Positions 26,101-36,685 of a DNA stretch of 64,000 nt are shown here, one piece after another. The notes beneath the pieces are model-generated. The model did no database searches. It was not told the DNA's origin and worked only from the letters and a program-made list of their open reading frames with translations. Source of the DNA: Ectobius pallidus (Eukaryota; Arthropoda; Insecta; Blattodea; Ectobiidae); assembly GCA_964059195.1 (NCBI GenBank), contig CAXKWD010000006.1, forward strand, positions 18,822,629 to 18,886,628, written 5' to 3'. The translations under genes were made by a program, and so were the position numbers. Positions within the stretch are counted from its first letter, which is position 1. The number at the start of each line of letters is the position of its first letter.

Positions 26101-28351
26101 ATTTCTCTCCAGGCTGAGGAAGTGAAACCTTCTTCATGTGGCCTAGATTTTCATACTCTTCCAGAAATTTGGAATAGTCTTCTTTTAAGCTAGGGTTAGC
26201 TTGAAGTTTGCGTTCTAGGTGTCCTAAGCGTTTTATAGCTTGTTGCCTAGAATCGCCCAGAGAATCTACAGGTTGATTCTTGGGGAGTTGCACTACGAAT
26301 GCACCATCAGTTGCACGAGTGGTGTTTTCTACGTAGTGTTCTTCACATTCACGTTCTTCTTTGGTGTGTACTGCGCTGGGGAAGTCTTCCAGCTCCCAAA
26401 ATTGCCTTAGTTGCTTGTCCACGTTGTCGACAGTTACAAACAAGTTATGCTGTGAGAACGTCACCTTCTTGTTTTTAATGGCAGACTTAGGAACTGTACC
26501 ACTGATTATCCAACCAAGCTCGGTGTTGGTCAGAACAGGCTGATTTGGTTTAACTATTCTTTCGTTTGTGATTAATTGGAAGAATAAGTTGGCACCAATT
26601 AGCAATTGTACATCACCAGGTACATGGAATTTAGGGTCAGCTAATGAAAGTTCACTGGGAATATTGAATTTGTATGGGTCAATTTGTACAGCAGGAAGCT
26701 TATTTACAATGTGAGGTAGAACTAGGCAGTTTAGGTTAGCTTGGAAAGCGTGGATCCTGGATCTCATATTAATAGTGATGCTGTGCCCACAAGCTGAGGT
26801 GCCATTGATACCTCTTATGTGAGTATCCACTGCGCTAGTTGGTAATTGTAATTTCCTTGCCAAATCTTCCGTGATGAAATTAATCTGACTACCAGAATCA
26901 AGCAAAGCTCTGCATTTTACAAGTTTTCCATTTTTGTCTTCTATTTCGACCACTGCAGTTGCAAGAAGAATTTCACATTGGCTAGCCTTTTCTTTTATAG
27001 AACAGTAACTAGCTGGAATGTTTGTTGCCGTGCTGGCTGTAGAACTTTCTGAAGAAGGACTCTGGCGAGAAACCTTTTCACTTGAATGTGTGTCATTGTG
27101 TAACCATTTACTATGAAAGCCTTTTCCACATTTGCAAAATGATTTTAGCTTGCACTGATCTCTTCTGTGGTTAGGAGAGAAGCAGTTAAAACACAAGCGT
27201 TTAGATTTAATGACATTCCATCGTTGTGATACACTTAGTTCTTGGAAGTTCTTGCAATTTAATAAATTGTGATTATCATCGCAGCATGGGCACGTGTCTC
27301 CTTTTGTAGCAACATAAGAATGACGAGTGTGTTTCTCTGACTTCTTCTTCGTACTTTGCTCACCTTTGTGCTTAGATGGGCTGGACGTGTTGTTTACATC
27401 TGCCAATACTTCAAGGGAATTTGCCTTAGCTTCTAAAAACTTGATGAGGTCTTGAAGTGGTGTGAAGTTCTGAGAATCAATTCTTCCTTCCCATTCTTTT
27501 CGTACGCTCTCACAAAGGCTGTCCAAGATTAACTGCATGAGCATAACATCTTGTAATGGTATCCCTACATGTAAAGCATCCATAGCATTTATGTTGCTTT
27601 GGAATTTGTTAAGAATACTACGAAGATCATTCACATTTTCACTCTTCATCGTTGGTAAAGAGAGTAGATTACGTACGTGAGCTGTGGCAATAATTCTTGT
27701 ATTATCGTACCTGGAACATATTAGATTCCATGCTACACTGAAATTTTCGCTAGTCACTGGTAGATTTTTTATCAGTGCGTGTGCCTGGCCCTTTAATGAT
27801 GACAGAAGGTAATGCAATTTCTGTATCGGTTCTAAAGCTGCATTATTGGCTACAAGACTGCCGAACGTGTCTTGGAAATGTTTGAACGTTGTGATGTCAC
27901 CAGAGAAGGTTGGAAGCTGTATAGCAGGAAGTTGAATTGGCCTATTGTTGCACTGAGAAACAGCTGACTGACAAGTATGATGTGAATTGGCACTGTTATG
28001 AGATCGCTCACTGCCTGCTGGACTTATGCTACGAAGTGGCTGTTCATGCTGAACAATGAGCGCACTAAGTTTAGATTTCAACAGATCATAACTACTTCTT
28101 ATCTCTTCGTCATACTGCATGTGAACTTCGATGTCTTCTTCTTCTACTATTAGCGATTCAATTTCAGCTTGTACAGTTTCATATTTATCAAAAAGATCAT
28201 TGAGGCTGTCATATTTAACTTTAAGATGAAACACATCAACTTCCTCCTGGAGGCTATCGTAGAATTTCTGAATAAAGGTGATTTTTCTCTTGATGAAACC
28301 CCTTTTCTTGATCAGATCCTTGATTTGACTCTCAATGATGATATAATGATA
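23117..28351 (-). CDS. BEL/Pao gag-pol polyprotein
   Basis: One uninterrupted frame. With residues counted from the GTG at 28234, domains in order are: gag with a coiled N-terminus; a zinc knuckle CFNCFSPNHRRDQC (about 345-360); an aspartic protease with LLDSGSQINFI (about 441); reverse transcriptase with YVDD (about 852); RNase H with FCDASEKAYGA (about 1030); an integrase zinc region H..H..C..C (about 1330-1375); and an integrase core with Asp near 1411 (DYAGPF), Asp near 1475 (SDNGTNF) and Glu near 1528 (GGLHEAAVK). The C-terminus is the conserved domain after the integrase (KIGVITKVHPGEDGLIRV). The frame stays open upstream to 28351, and those codons resemble the usual BEL gag start (IKDLIKKRGFIKRKIT), but there is no ATG among them. 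The first in-frame ATG is at gag residue 39, so initiation is non-AUG, spliced or damaged. Confidence 0.93.
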   Translation of the reverse strand, partial: YHYIIIESQIKDLIKKRGFIKRKITFIQKFYDSLQEEVDVFHLKVKYDSLNDLFDKYETVQAEIESLIVEEEDIEVHMQYDEEIRSSYDLLKSKLSALIVQHEQPLRSISPAGSERSHNSANSHHTCQSAVSQCNNRPIQLPAIQLPTFSGDITTFKHFQDTFGSLVANNAALEPIQKLHYLLSSLKGQAHALIKNLPVTSENFSVAWNLICSRYDNTRIIATAHVRNLLSLPTMKSENVNDLRSILNKFQSNINAMDALHVGIPLQDVMLMQLILDSLCESVRKEWEGRIDSQNFTPLQDLIKFLEAKANSLEVLADVNNTSSPSKHKGEQSTKKKSEKHTRHSYVATKGDTCPCCDDNHNLLNCKNFQELSVSQRWNVIKSKRLCFNCFSPNHRRDQCKLKSFCKCGKGFHSKWLHNDTHSSEKVSRQSPSSESSTASTATNIPASYCSIKEKASQCEILLATAVVEIEDKNGKLVKCRALLDSGSQINFITEDLARKLQLPTSAVDTHIRGINGTSACGHSITINMRSRIHAFQANLNCLVLPHIVNKLPAVQIDPYKFNIPSELSLADPKFHVPGDVQLLIGANLFFQLITNERIVKPNQPVLTNTELGWIISGTVPKSAIKNKKVTFSQHNLFVTVDNVDKQLRQFWELEDFPSAVHTKEERECEEHYVENTTRATDGAFVVQLPKNQPVDSLGDSRQQAIKRLGHLERKLQANPSLKEDYSKFLEEYENLGHMKKVSLPQPGEKCYYLPHHAVIKPSSTSTKTRVVFDASAKSSSGKSLNDILKLGPTIQDDLSSIVLRFRTYKYAFSADISKMYRQVRMHKEDQNLQRIVWRSGPNEPIQDYALTTVTYGTKSASFLAIRSLHQLALEEEEKYPLAAQAVRESFYVDDCLAGHNDIQEALKLQRELTDMLNCGGFPLRKWCSNHEALLESVPPSHRETQLPLALDNNENIHALGLLWHPVNDEFQIQSHPSLQTHVQGKLTKRNILSLISSIFDPLGLASPIVINAKIFMQSLWIEKLDWDETVPVHLVEKWLEICETLATIHTLRIPRYVLTSGTVQDIQLHGFCDASEKAYGACIYIRSVNNEGETTVQLLCSKSKVSPLKKQTIPRLELCGALLLAKLYNKVLSDLKVQPSRNCLWSDSTVVLSWLKTDARKWKTFVSNRVSQIQELSETATWRHIATHENPADLVSRGISCEQLSEIDLWWHGPNWLSSPETSWPKQPQQLSVPDSSEQLTNVCLVSTMEKEHFLTRFSDLRRLQRVTCYMNRFIAACRHETKFHGPITAEELQQALQTCVKSAQHSSFKSEIADLKNLKETSAKSSIHTLTPFLDKNGLLRVGGRIDKSHLAYDAKHQIILPTKHHLTALIVKHEHFKLLHASYQLTIASLRQAYWIPCVRRLVKSVLHKCLTCYKLKAQSAQQLMGNLPNYRVTPVRPFLRTAVDYAGPFSIRYGSPRSKIIAKAYAAIFVCLVTKAIHIELVSDLTSEAFLAALRRFTSRRGLCKDIFSDNGTNFIGTNHKLKDLRILLQSEEFQKSVQDFAATNDYNWHFLPPSSPHFGGLHEAAVKSMKFHLRRTMGAQILTFEQLCTLLTQIEACLNSRPLVRLSDDPNDFSYLSPGHFLIGEPLTSLPSHPPTDDMKFLEKWQILQNHLHHIWKGWSSEYLHTLQQRQKWSSSSENLREGILVILKEDNVAPLQWKIGVITKVHPGEDGLIRVATVRTPSGEYKRPVVKLCPLPDQ

Positions 28352-28626
28352 TTATTTGTAACACTTTGAGAACTTTGTAGAGTTGTCACTGCACATGTGA
28401 TGTTCTGGTGTGATGATCACTGCCTTCTTGAAGTCTTTTGAGCTGTTGTGTTTTCTGTAGTACTGAAGCACTGCCGAATAGATGATACAGAGTTTATGTA
28501 CTAGAAATCGTAGCTCTTGAATACGCAGATGCCGTCGCGGTTGAGTCTGCATACAATGAACGAGATCGATAAGACGAGACAAACCATATATATGTGTGAA
28601 TAATGAAATTGTTTCTTTAGTAGTCC

Positions 28627-28643
28627 GGTCCGTTGAGGAACCA
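28627..28643 (-). other. Primer-binding site of the BEL/Pao element
   Basis: On the minus strand, TGGTTCCTCAACGGACC begins two bases after the 5' LTR, as expected for a sequence complementary to the 3' end of a tRNA including CCA. I could not assign the tRNA. Confidence 0.75.
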
Positions 28644-28645
28644 AA

Positions 28646-29565
28646 TGTACGGTATCAGGACCGTGAGGATCAAATGTTAGGGATCGGACGGAAAATATAT
28701 CCGGTCCGAGAGGGCAAATGTTAGGTTAAGGTACGTCACAAATAGGAATAAAATGTTGCTTTTAGGTTTGGAAGGGACTTCAGTTGGAAGTGCATAAGAT
28801 AGGAAAGATTAGCCACCTCTGAATAGCTAGTGAGGACCAGATTCAAATGAATCAAAAATGAGAGCAAATAGACTGTAACCTCAGGACTCTGGTATCAGGA
28901 ATCCACGGACTACTTAAGGAGAACAATTGAAATATGAAATAATCACAACTTACTAGATTCACACACAATGATTATTGAAACTAATTTAAAAGAAACACTG
29001 ATACATAAGATGCAAGAGTACGTTATCACACGTGGTTGTAAATATTAATTTCTTGGAAAACTTGATAAATAATAGCTTAAAATGCGTAGATTAAATTGCA
29101 CTTGAAGTTAACACTAAACTTTTGTATGTAGTTTAGTCGTAAAAGCTGATATAAGCACTGGAACATGTAGCGTTGGTTGCACAACTGTTGCGAAATATCA
29201 AACTTCTGTAATTCGGAGAATTCACTCGCGAATTTGATGAATTATATGTAATTATGTATGAATAATTACTGAGAGCCACAAATGCGCACAATTGTGACTA
29301 TTCGCCGCTTCCAGAGCAAGTTTAATGAAACTTGGTAGAAAAAGCGGGAATGACTCGAGCCTACTAGATACACTGTTATCTGCGTGAGGTCTCGTACAAT
29401 ACTAACTGGAGTGACGCTAAGCCACCTCATATAACAAAAGAAATTAGCAAGTCATGCATGATCCCACAATGCCTTGAGGCGGGAATAAAAGGACAATCAA
29501 AGCGGGACATTGCAAGCGGACAGTTTGAAACATTCTAAAGTAGAAACATGTTGCTTGCGCGAACA
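28646..29565 (-). repeat. BEL/Pao 5' LTR
   Basis: This is the upstream LTR in element orientation, nearly identical to 21934-22853. It should contain the promoter. No clear TATA box was chosen. Confidence 0.95.
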
Positions 29566-29745
29566 TCAATATTGTTATATAGGCTTACCTAAAATATAAA
29601 TCTGTATTTTTAATAGAGTACCCTATTTAAAATTAATATTACGTTTACTAAGCAATTCATTAGCAGTAATGTAAATAAATACTCTTCACAAACTGTAAAT
29701 CACAATTACTACCACCGTATGGGTTTAACAAAATACTGACAAATA

Positions 29746-30393
29746 CAGTGAGTCCCACGCAAGAGTTGGCCAATGACGCGGGTTTCTTCGTCGCGGCGGG
29801 CACAGCTCCAACTCCCGAGCGATCGGGTGAAATATGAAATGAATGGAAATAACCACGTACCTCATCACAAGGGATGTTGGCAACGTTCTCCTCTTGCATC
29901 CACATAATACTGGCACCTTTTGGGGAAATTTTCTTTCACGCGCATTAGTTCAGCTTCCGAGATAGAGTTAATTTCTGTTGTGATATTGTCTTTAAGTCCT
30001 TCTAGTGTATGGGATATTGACCTATACACTTTATTTTTCAAGTTTCCCCAAAAATAACATTCGCATACTGTTAGAAGAACTTAAAGACAATATCACATAG
30101 GCCTATCACACGAGAAACTGTCTCGGAAGCTGAAATTATGCGCGTGAAAGAAAATTTCCTAAAAAGGTGCTAGTATTGTGTGGATACAAGAGGAGAACAT
30201 TTCCGACGACTCTTGTGGTGAGGTACGTGGTAATTTTCATTGAAATCTTTACTGTAATTTGTGAACCTGAATCATTATACCAATCGCGGCTTTATTTGCG
30301 TAGATATTTCACCCGATCGCTCGGGAGTTGAACCTGTGCCCGCCGAGACGCAGAAGACCGCGTTATTGGCCAACTCTTGCGTGGGACTCACTG
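29746..30393. mobile_element. Foldback MITE with CAGTGAGTCCC ends, copy A
   Basis: The whole element is an imperfect palindrome: CAGTGAGTCCCACGCAAGAG at the left and its complement at the right, with TA on both sides (29744-29745 and 30394-30395). The arms stay similar to near the centre (GAACTTAAAGACAATATCAC). The TA duplication and foldback shape suggest a Tc1/mariner-type MITE. A longer copy B lies at 43647-45306. No protein is encoded. Confidence 0.85.
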
Positions 30394-30395
30394 TA

Positions 30396-31079
30396 TTTAT
30401 CATTAACGTGTGTTTATTTACCTTGAGTTATCTGAAGATATAAAATTTTCTCTGTGAATTGCAGATATCCAATTAATCCGTCTGGATTCATTTTGGGCAA
30501 TTTAAACACTTGGACAGACTATCCGTTGGCATTATTAATATAGTACAGTCAGTAACACAAAACGTATAGGCAATTTCTCTATTTCTGTATAAAAATACAA
30601 TTTTCATCCAGCAATATGTAATGAATGGCTGATTCGTGCATTTTCGCTATTGCTAGCCTGCTATAAATGATGTGTATAATTATTATGCCGTCTTAACTGA
30701 GGCGGCCGTTTTTATGGTTAGCAAAAGGAGGCAGAGCATCGTGGCTTTGTAGGAAAGTAATGATTTGACACAATAAGATGTGACCGTTAATCAGTCGTTA
30801 CTCCGGTACCGGTCAACCGATTTGATAGAAAATCAATTCACTTAGTTCTATGGACGTTATAAGTGTATATACTAAGTTTCATGAAAACCCAATAAAGCAT
30901 ATTCGAGTCATCGCGCGTACAGGCAGAAGTACAGCAAGGATAATTGTGACAATCCAACTCTCCATGTGGTGAAGCAGGATGGATGATAATATAACCATTC
31001 AATGTCAACATAAAATTTGGTTCTTTTTGGCAGCCAACATCACGTGGCTTGTGGCAAATATGGAGTAGATTTGACAGCA
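30396..31079. other. Gene-free stretch
   Basis: No coding frame with recognisable similarity and no element border. The 80-codon minus-strand frame at 30838-31080 has no known motif. Confidence 0.4.
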
Positions 31080-31365
31080 CTAGTGTTCACGATACTGACA
31101 CTCAATGGCAATAGACAATTCCTCAGCAAGCTAAAGGAAAATTATATATTTTATGGAAACCAAAGGTTAATTGCCACGCTTACCTGAGCCCGCCATTCAA
31201 CCCTATTTTGTGCTAACTCCATCAAGTCACCCCTTGCAAATCCTATTTCCCTTAAATATATCCTGATATTGTCCTCTCACCCACGTCTAGGTCTTCCAGG
31301 TGGTCTTTCCCTTTCAAGTCTCCCAGTCAATACTTTTGAGATGTTTTTCCTCCCCATGCCTCTAA
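31080..31365 (-). mobile_element. LINE 3' end, minus strand
   Basis: Read on the minus strand, about 31,165-31,345 encodes the C-terminus of an insect endonuclease/RT-type LINE (RPPGRPRRG, DNIRIYLREIGFARG, LMELAQNRVEWRAQV) with one in-frame stop. It is followed by a 3' UTR ending AATTGTCTATTGCCATTGAG and then a GTATCGTGAACAC segment. It matches the plus-strand copy at 35,335-35,745. It is strongly 5'-truncated. Confidence 0.72.
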
Positions 31366-32594
31366 CACGATACGTTCCCAAACCTGGGCCAAATTCGACA
31401 AATAAGAACCCAAACACGCATTCCTGCACTCTCCTAGAACCACGACGACTACTGGGGTTCTTTACTTCATTGTCTTCATTCGTATCGTGCTTGTCGCTAC
31501 GCGAACTGCTGAAGCAAGATAGGATTTTTGAATGGATACCACCCTTACACGACCTAAAATGAACGGAAACACAATGTTTGTGAGTTCACAACACTAACAC
31601 GTTTTTACCCTGCAAAACCGTCAGTGATACAAGTAGACCCATCGCTATAAAGCATACATGGGCATTTACTGGTTCGCGAACCAATTGTGGTTCTTGACCT
31701 TCCCGCATAACACACAAGATGGTATTGCGGACATTCGGTGTACGTGGTAGATTATTCCCATGCATGAGTCATACTCTCTTTGCAAGCAGTGACGAGTGGC
31801 GACACAGTTCCGATTGGAAAGGCGTTATGACTAGGGCCCGGGGGTTTAGCCAATAATTCGTCAAGTTAGTGGTGCACAAGGCATAGGAAGCTTTCTGAGT
31901 TAGTAAACAACTCGCGCTGCCTGTGGCATTAGGTGGGGAGAGCAGGCAAGGAATACTGCTGTGAGTGAAGCAGTGTCGGATTTATACTTTTCATAAGTAC
32001 TGGCCACTTTATTTGCACCGCCCCTTCCTCCTTCCTAGAAGTTCCCACCTATCATAATCACTCATTTGTAGGTCTTTAGTAGGTAATAAACAATTTTAAG
32101 CATTTAAACATAGGTTACGTAGGCAATGAAAAATGAAATAAACGAATTAATCAGTCATAAAGTAAAAGTAAGTGAGCGCCCTCTTATATCTGCCCCCCTT
32201 GGACACTGCCGCCCCTAGGCCGCGGCCTATAAGGCCTATTGACAAATCCAAGACTGGAGTAAGTCATACCTTCATACTTAACTTGGTTTAAATTTTCCCC
32301 CGTTATGTCATGCGACGTAGAGAGAAGTTTTTCACAATACAGATCTTGTTTGGAGGAAAGTAGGAGATCTTTTTCTTTTAAAAACTTCAAAATGTATATT
32401 TTCATTCACTGCAACAAAGTGTATGCACAGACAATTGCTTTTTTTTCATATTTACTGTGAATAATGTTACTAAATATTAATGCATATGTTGTGTATATTT
32501 ATGTTCGTTTTACTAGAAAATATATTTTGTTTAGGTGATTTACGATTAAATGTGCAAACTATTCTATGACGCTGTGCCCATCATTTCACTAGAC

Positions 32595-33714
32595 CAGGGG
32601 AAGTCAACTACGTCTTGTGATGACGTTTGTGGAGCAAGAGCATGCGGATCCCATGTGTGTGACGTCAGCAAGAGCGCACCGTAGTAGGGGTGTTTAGAGT
32701 ACGCTAGATTTAGGCACTAGAGGACCTATTCACTTTAGCTCTGTGGGTAGAACAACTTCTGGTTGGAAATACGGAGCATTTTTCAAAGTTAATGCAAGAT
32801 GCGATCCTGATAGTGTTCTCTCTGCAGAACATGTGTTAGTTCTGCAAAACATTCTTCTTCAGTTCGAATCGAGGTTTCAGGATGTGGAAACCTTTCTCCA
32901 ATGTTTAAACTTTTTGCTACCCCATATTTAGTTAATGTCAAAGACGTTCCTTGCCCGTATCAGTTGGAACTGCTAAACTTACAATGCGACGATCTGTTAA
33001 AGGACAAATACGAACGTAAAGTGGTCTTGGGTAACTTTTACAGAAATTTCTCTGAAACCAGATTCCCGAAACTTGCCGCACGAATATTATGTAATTTTGG
33101 ATCGACATATGTGGCCGAACAATTTTTTTCACTAATGAAATGTGCAAAGCTCAAATCAAGAAGTACATTGTCAAATCACAACCTAAATGTAGTCTTCGAT
33201 TAAATATTGCTCAAACATTACGTCCAAACATTGATAAACTTGTTAAAGAAAAAAGAGACAGGAAAGTCAGAAAATTGTTACTGTAATCTTGTATCATCTA
33301 AGGTGCAGACGAGCTTGTATGGAATTAATTCAGTTCATTTTTTAAATTATTTTTATAGTAGTGAATTATGTTAATTCAAATGATAGTATTGTCTATTTTT
33401 GTCAAAGAACATAGATTTTGTGGAAAGGCAATTGTTCTCACAGAATAGAAAAATAGAATCATTTATAATATGTTAAACTACTGTGCTGTAATTAACCGAT
33501 AAACTATCAAGAAAATCGATTGATGTTTCATTAACTCGGAAACACGTATTACGTAAGTTCTAACCCCCTAAATTCCCCCTGCCCGCAATACTAATACCCC
33601 TCTCTTCCCCCCTGTTCACTGATGCCTACATTTCACATACTCCTCGCAGAGGTACAACGCGAGCATGAGAGCAGAAAGCAGTGACGTCACAGAGCAACCT
33701 TCTGTCTTCCCCTG
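32595..33714 (+). mobile_element. Inner hAT element with degenerate transposase
   Basis: The ends CAGGGGAAGTCAAC and the complement of CAGGGGAAGACAGAAG are flanked by perfect 8-bp duplications CACTAGAC (32587-32594 and 33715-33722). At 1.1 kb it is an internally deleted copy that keeps only the last part of the transposase gene. It is nested in the element at 31832-33890, so it is the younger of the two. Confidence 0.88.
32743..33285 (+). pseudogene. hAT transposase C-terminal fragment
   Basis: Frame segments at 32743-32931 and 32901-33203, then a third frame to about 33285, give in order FKVNARCDPDS.., FPKLAARILCNFGSTYVAEQ, FFSLMKCAKLKSRSTLSNHN and RLNIAQTLRPNIDKLVKEKR. This is the hAT C-terminal dimerisation region, of the type found in transposases related to GTF2IRD2/ZBED-like proteins. 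The BED finger and catalytic core are missing and at least two frameshifts are present, so it is dead. Confidence 0.78.
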
Positions 33715-33898
33715 CACTAGACTAACTACATTGCCTCTACCACATGTCCTTTAACTTGGATGTACGTATTGAGTGCACCACTGAAGACGAGTAACCCCTT
33801 CCTCATGTTTACAAGATAGGTAGCGTAGAACTATAACCCAGTCACCACTAACCTGATGTAATGTTTTTGTGGCTAAACCCCCGGGCCCTAGTTATGAC

Positions 33899-35334
33899 AC
33901 ATTCTAAGCCTTTGTATACTGAAATAATTGCACACGTAAAAGAATAATTAAAAATACAAGATTGTTTGTATTATTTGTTTCTTGTAGTGTACATTTTAAA
34001 GTGAAATTAGTGTTTCCCTAAGAATGAGCAACCGCCACTGCACTTATTGTCTGCTTGTGTCTCCATCTATCCGTTCTTTTCGAACTATGTGTAAGTTGAC
34101 AAAAGTTAGCTGGTTGCGTGTCAATGGATAGGGGTTTGCCCATGTCTGCTATAAAGCATTGGACTGATCCTCATGGCGTGGGCGGTAAAGAGGCTGTCTG
34201 ACACGGAAACTAGTAGCTAATGCTGTCTATTGCCATTGAGTATGAGTATCGTGAACACGAGTGCTGCCAAATATATATATAATTAGCACTGAATAGTTTC
34301 TATTAATGTTACTCTTCTGTGTAACGTACTAAGGAAACAATGTAAATCTCCCCACCAATTGTAAACCTGTCACTAACATTACTATGTTTAATTTCTGAAC
34401 GTCACAGTTTCTCTGGATTTCCTATAAAATGTAACAAATCGCCATAATTCCTAATGGTTTCCCCCAATACAGCTAAAAAGAGTATCTACTTAAAATACCA
34501 TCTTGTTTGACCTGAAGCGAAAGGATGTAAACTGCCTAGCAACGCAATTGACTAGGAAATTACGTAAACCTTGTGTTTCCTTTGGACTTTGATGGCTGAA
34601 CACAGCACAACATCTCTCGAGCTTTAAGGCTTCCACATAATGACAAATGTTCATCTTCGACAAACGTTTTGTTCCCACTATGGGAAACTTCCACATAATG
34701 TTCAGATTATGATGTCACACGCTGTACATTTGTGGACAGGCAGGCGGGACCTAACCGAAATCGATATTCACCACCGAGGAGTGAAATTGGGAACATTGTA
34801 TACAGTAGAGAAATAATCCTTAAACACTAAATTATGCAAGAAAGTATAAGAGCAAAATTAGCACTTGTTATTGGAGATATATTGTGGCAAGAGCAACAGC
34901 TGTTGTGACCAAGGCAAGTGCACAGGCGACAGAGATCCCGTGTTTATTCAACCGCAAGAATAGGAACTTTTACTAATATTTTGATTGCAAAGCTTAGACA
35001 CATTTACATACACTTGCGTTTGGCATAGAATTATGATGGGTTCCATTTTTCACGATGCCTAGAAACTGAAAAATGTGATCTTGGAATGACGTCTGTCTGT
35101 GTTTCAGTCTGTGACAAGCGTAGCGGGTAAAGGGTTCATTGTATTTTTTATTTTTTTTATATTTCGTCAAACCAGAAAGAATTTTGAACTAAAATATTAA
35201 AGGAATTTTTTAATGAAAAATTTATCAAATTTGTATTATATAAAAATGGTTTCAACGATCTTACTGAAAATGCTAATTAGGAAATGTTTCTAATAATATG
35301 GCTATATTGGTTCTTGTGTTCCTCTTTGGGAAGA
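33899..35334. other. Gene-free stretch with a LINE 3' UTR scrap
   Basis: At 34,223-34,270, TGTCTATTGCCATTGAGT followed by GTATCGTGAACAC matches the 3' UTR of the LINE at 31,080-31,365. Otherwise nothing is recognised. Confidence 0.45.
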
Positions 35335-35745
35335 ACATAATCTGATAGTGTTTGAAAACAGGGAATTAGGAAAATATATAAGCCTAAGAGATGAAAATGG
35401 GGACTGAGGAAAACTGCATAACGACGAGCTTCATAACCTGTACTCTTCACCACATATAGTAAGGGTAATTAAATCACGGAGGATGAAATGGGGCAAGAAA
35501 TACAATTCTCAAAAATATTGACTGGGAGACCCGAATGGAAAAGACCGCTTGGAAGACCTAGACGTAATTAGGACAATATTAGGATTGATTTAAGGGAAAT
35601 GGGATTTGCGAGGGATGGTTGGATGGAGTTAGGAGAGAATAGGTTTGAATGGCGGGCCCAGGTAAGCACGGCAATGTACCTCCGGGTTCGATTAATTATA
35701 TAATATTCTTTTACCTTTCTTAGGAATTGTCTATTGCCATTGAGT
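35335..35745 (+). mobile_element. LINE 3' end, plus strand
   Basis: The plus-strand frames read LHNDELHNLYSSPHIVRVIK, then RPLGRPRRN, DNIRIDLREMGFARDGWMEL and GENRFEWRAQVSTA, with stop codons between. This is the characteristic C-terminus of a LINE very common in insects. The 3' UTR ends GGAATTGTCTATTGCCATTG at about 35,740. It is 5'-truncated and inactive. Confidence 0.75.
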
Positions 35746-36004
35746 AAGTAATTTTAATGGTGCAGGGTTGTTTTACTCTTGTCCATTTACTCGATTACAG
35801 TGGGCGATCAGTAAAGTTGTGAAGGAAGTTATAGTGAACTTAAAAACATTCCTTTTTTAAATCAATAAATATGAAGACAAAACTTAAATAAATATGACTT
35901 AAGTGCAGACTGTAAGGACATGTATCAATTAAAACATAATGATATCTTTTTGTTTTACATAGTATTAAGAAAACTATACTTAACTTATGCAGTGTACCTG
36001 ACTC

Positions 36005-36110
36005 GTAAATAACACTGGAAACCAAACGGAGCGAGATAGTCGAGGTACAAGTTGTCCTGGGTTCAAATCTCAAACCGTATGGCCGGCCAATTGACCTGGG
36101 TTTTTTATTG
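36005..36110 (+). mobile_element. Possible tRNA-derived SINE head
   Basis: GAGATAGTCGAGG followed about 20 bp later by GGGTTCAAATCTC resembles A and B boxes at tRNA spacing, and is followed by TTGACCTGGGTTTTTT as in several insect SINEs. There is no convincing target-site duplication. Confidence 0.4.
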
Positions 36111-36275
36111 CAAAGGCCGAAATTGTGGTATTTGTTTACTTTCCATAACTCATCACGCGATATCATCGTTTCTACTGATGGCAGTCAACAAGACATCACC
36201 GACCAATAGAAATAATGCATAGGAATGAATTATTACAACAGACTACCGATCAAGCTAAACACGTGATGTAGGTGG

Positions 36276-36685
36276 TATAACTCGATCGGTAAAACCTGAG
36301 CCAAACACTCACAGATAGCTTATCGTCCGCCGGTAGCAATGGAGTAAGGGCAGATGAGAATGCATATACTGTAGCCTACTATTCATTCCAAACTATGCGG
36401 TTCATAACAGTCAATAACTATTGAAAAAAAAAATAAAGCGAATAAAGTATTTGTTTTTCTACTTATGAAATATTATTTAAGTAATGGTATGTAACTCACA
36501 GAATATCGCTGATGGGTCTTCACTATTGAATGCTGTGAGGCTAACTAAGATGTTTTTATACGGTCTGTACAGTATGAACTAGCAACTAAAATCGCGTGCT
36601 ATGAAGGTCAGGAAGGTATAGATTACGTCATCGTAGACTACTGCGCAGCCGTTTGTTTGGCTCAGGTCTTACCAATCTAGTTATA
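36276..36685. mobile_element. MITE with about 33-bp inverted repeats
   Basis: The left end TATAACTCGATCGGTAAAAC continuing into CTGAGCCAAACA is matched on the opposite strand by the right end (TATAACTAGATTGGTAAGAC, CTGAGCCAAACA). The target duplication may be TA but is not distinctive. There is no coding content. Confidence 0.6.

Larger units (their letters stand above)
21934..29565 (-). mobile_element. Full-length BEL/Pao LTR retrotransposon
   Basis: The 7.6-kb element is bounded by direct 920-bp repeats with TG..CA ends and by a 5-bp duplication TCAAT (21929-21933 and 29566-29570), the length typical of BEL/Pao. All parts needed for retrotransposition are present on the minus strand: LTR, primer-binding site, gag-protease-RT-RNase H-integrase frame, polypurine tract, LTR. 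The LTRs differ at only one position that I found (A at about 22,394, T at about 29,095), so insertion was recent. Confidence 0.95.
31832..33890. mobile_element. Outer hAT-like element with TAGGGCCCGGGG ends
   Basis: Inverted ends TAGGGCCCGGGGGTTTAGCC and their complement are flanked by perfect 8-bp duplications GTTATGAC (31824-31831 and 33891-33898). A second hAT element (32595-33714) is inserted inside it. Without that insert it is about 0.93 kb with no transposase of its own that I can see. Confidence 0.87.

Noticed and set aside
31090..34270. Inverted GTATCGTGAACAC / TGGCAATAGACA blocks as a TIR pair of one large element
   Set aside because: The same block is part of the 3' UTR of LINE copies (31,080 and 34,223, with the TGGCAATAGACA part also at 35,720) in both orientations, and no target-site duplication supports a DNA transposon.
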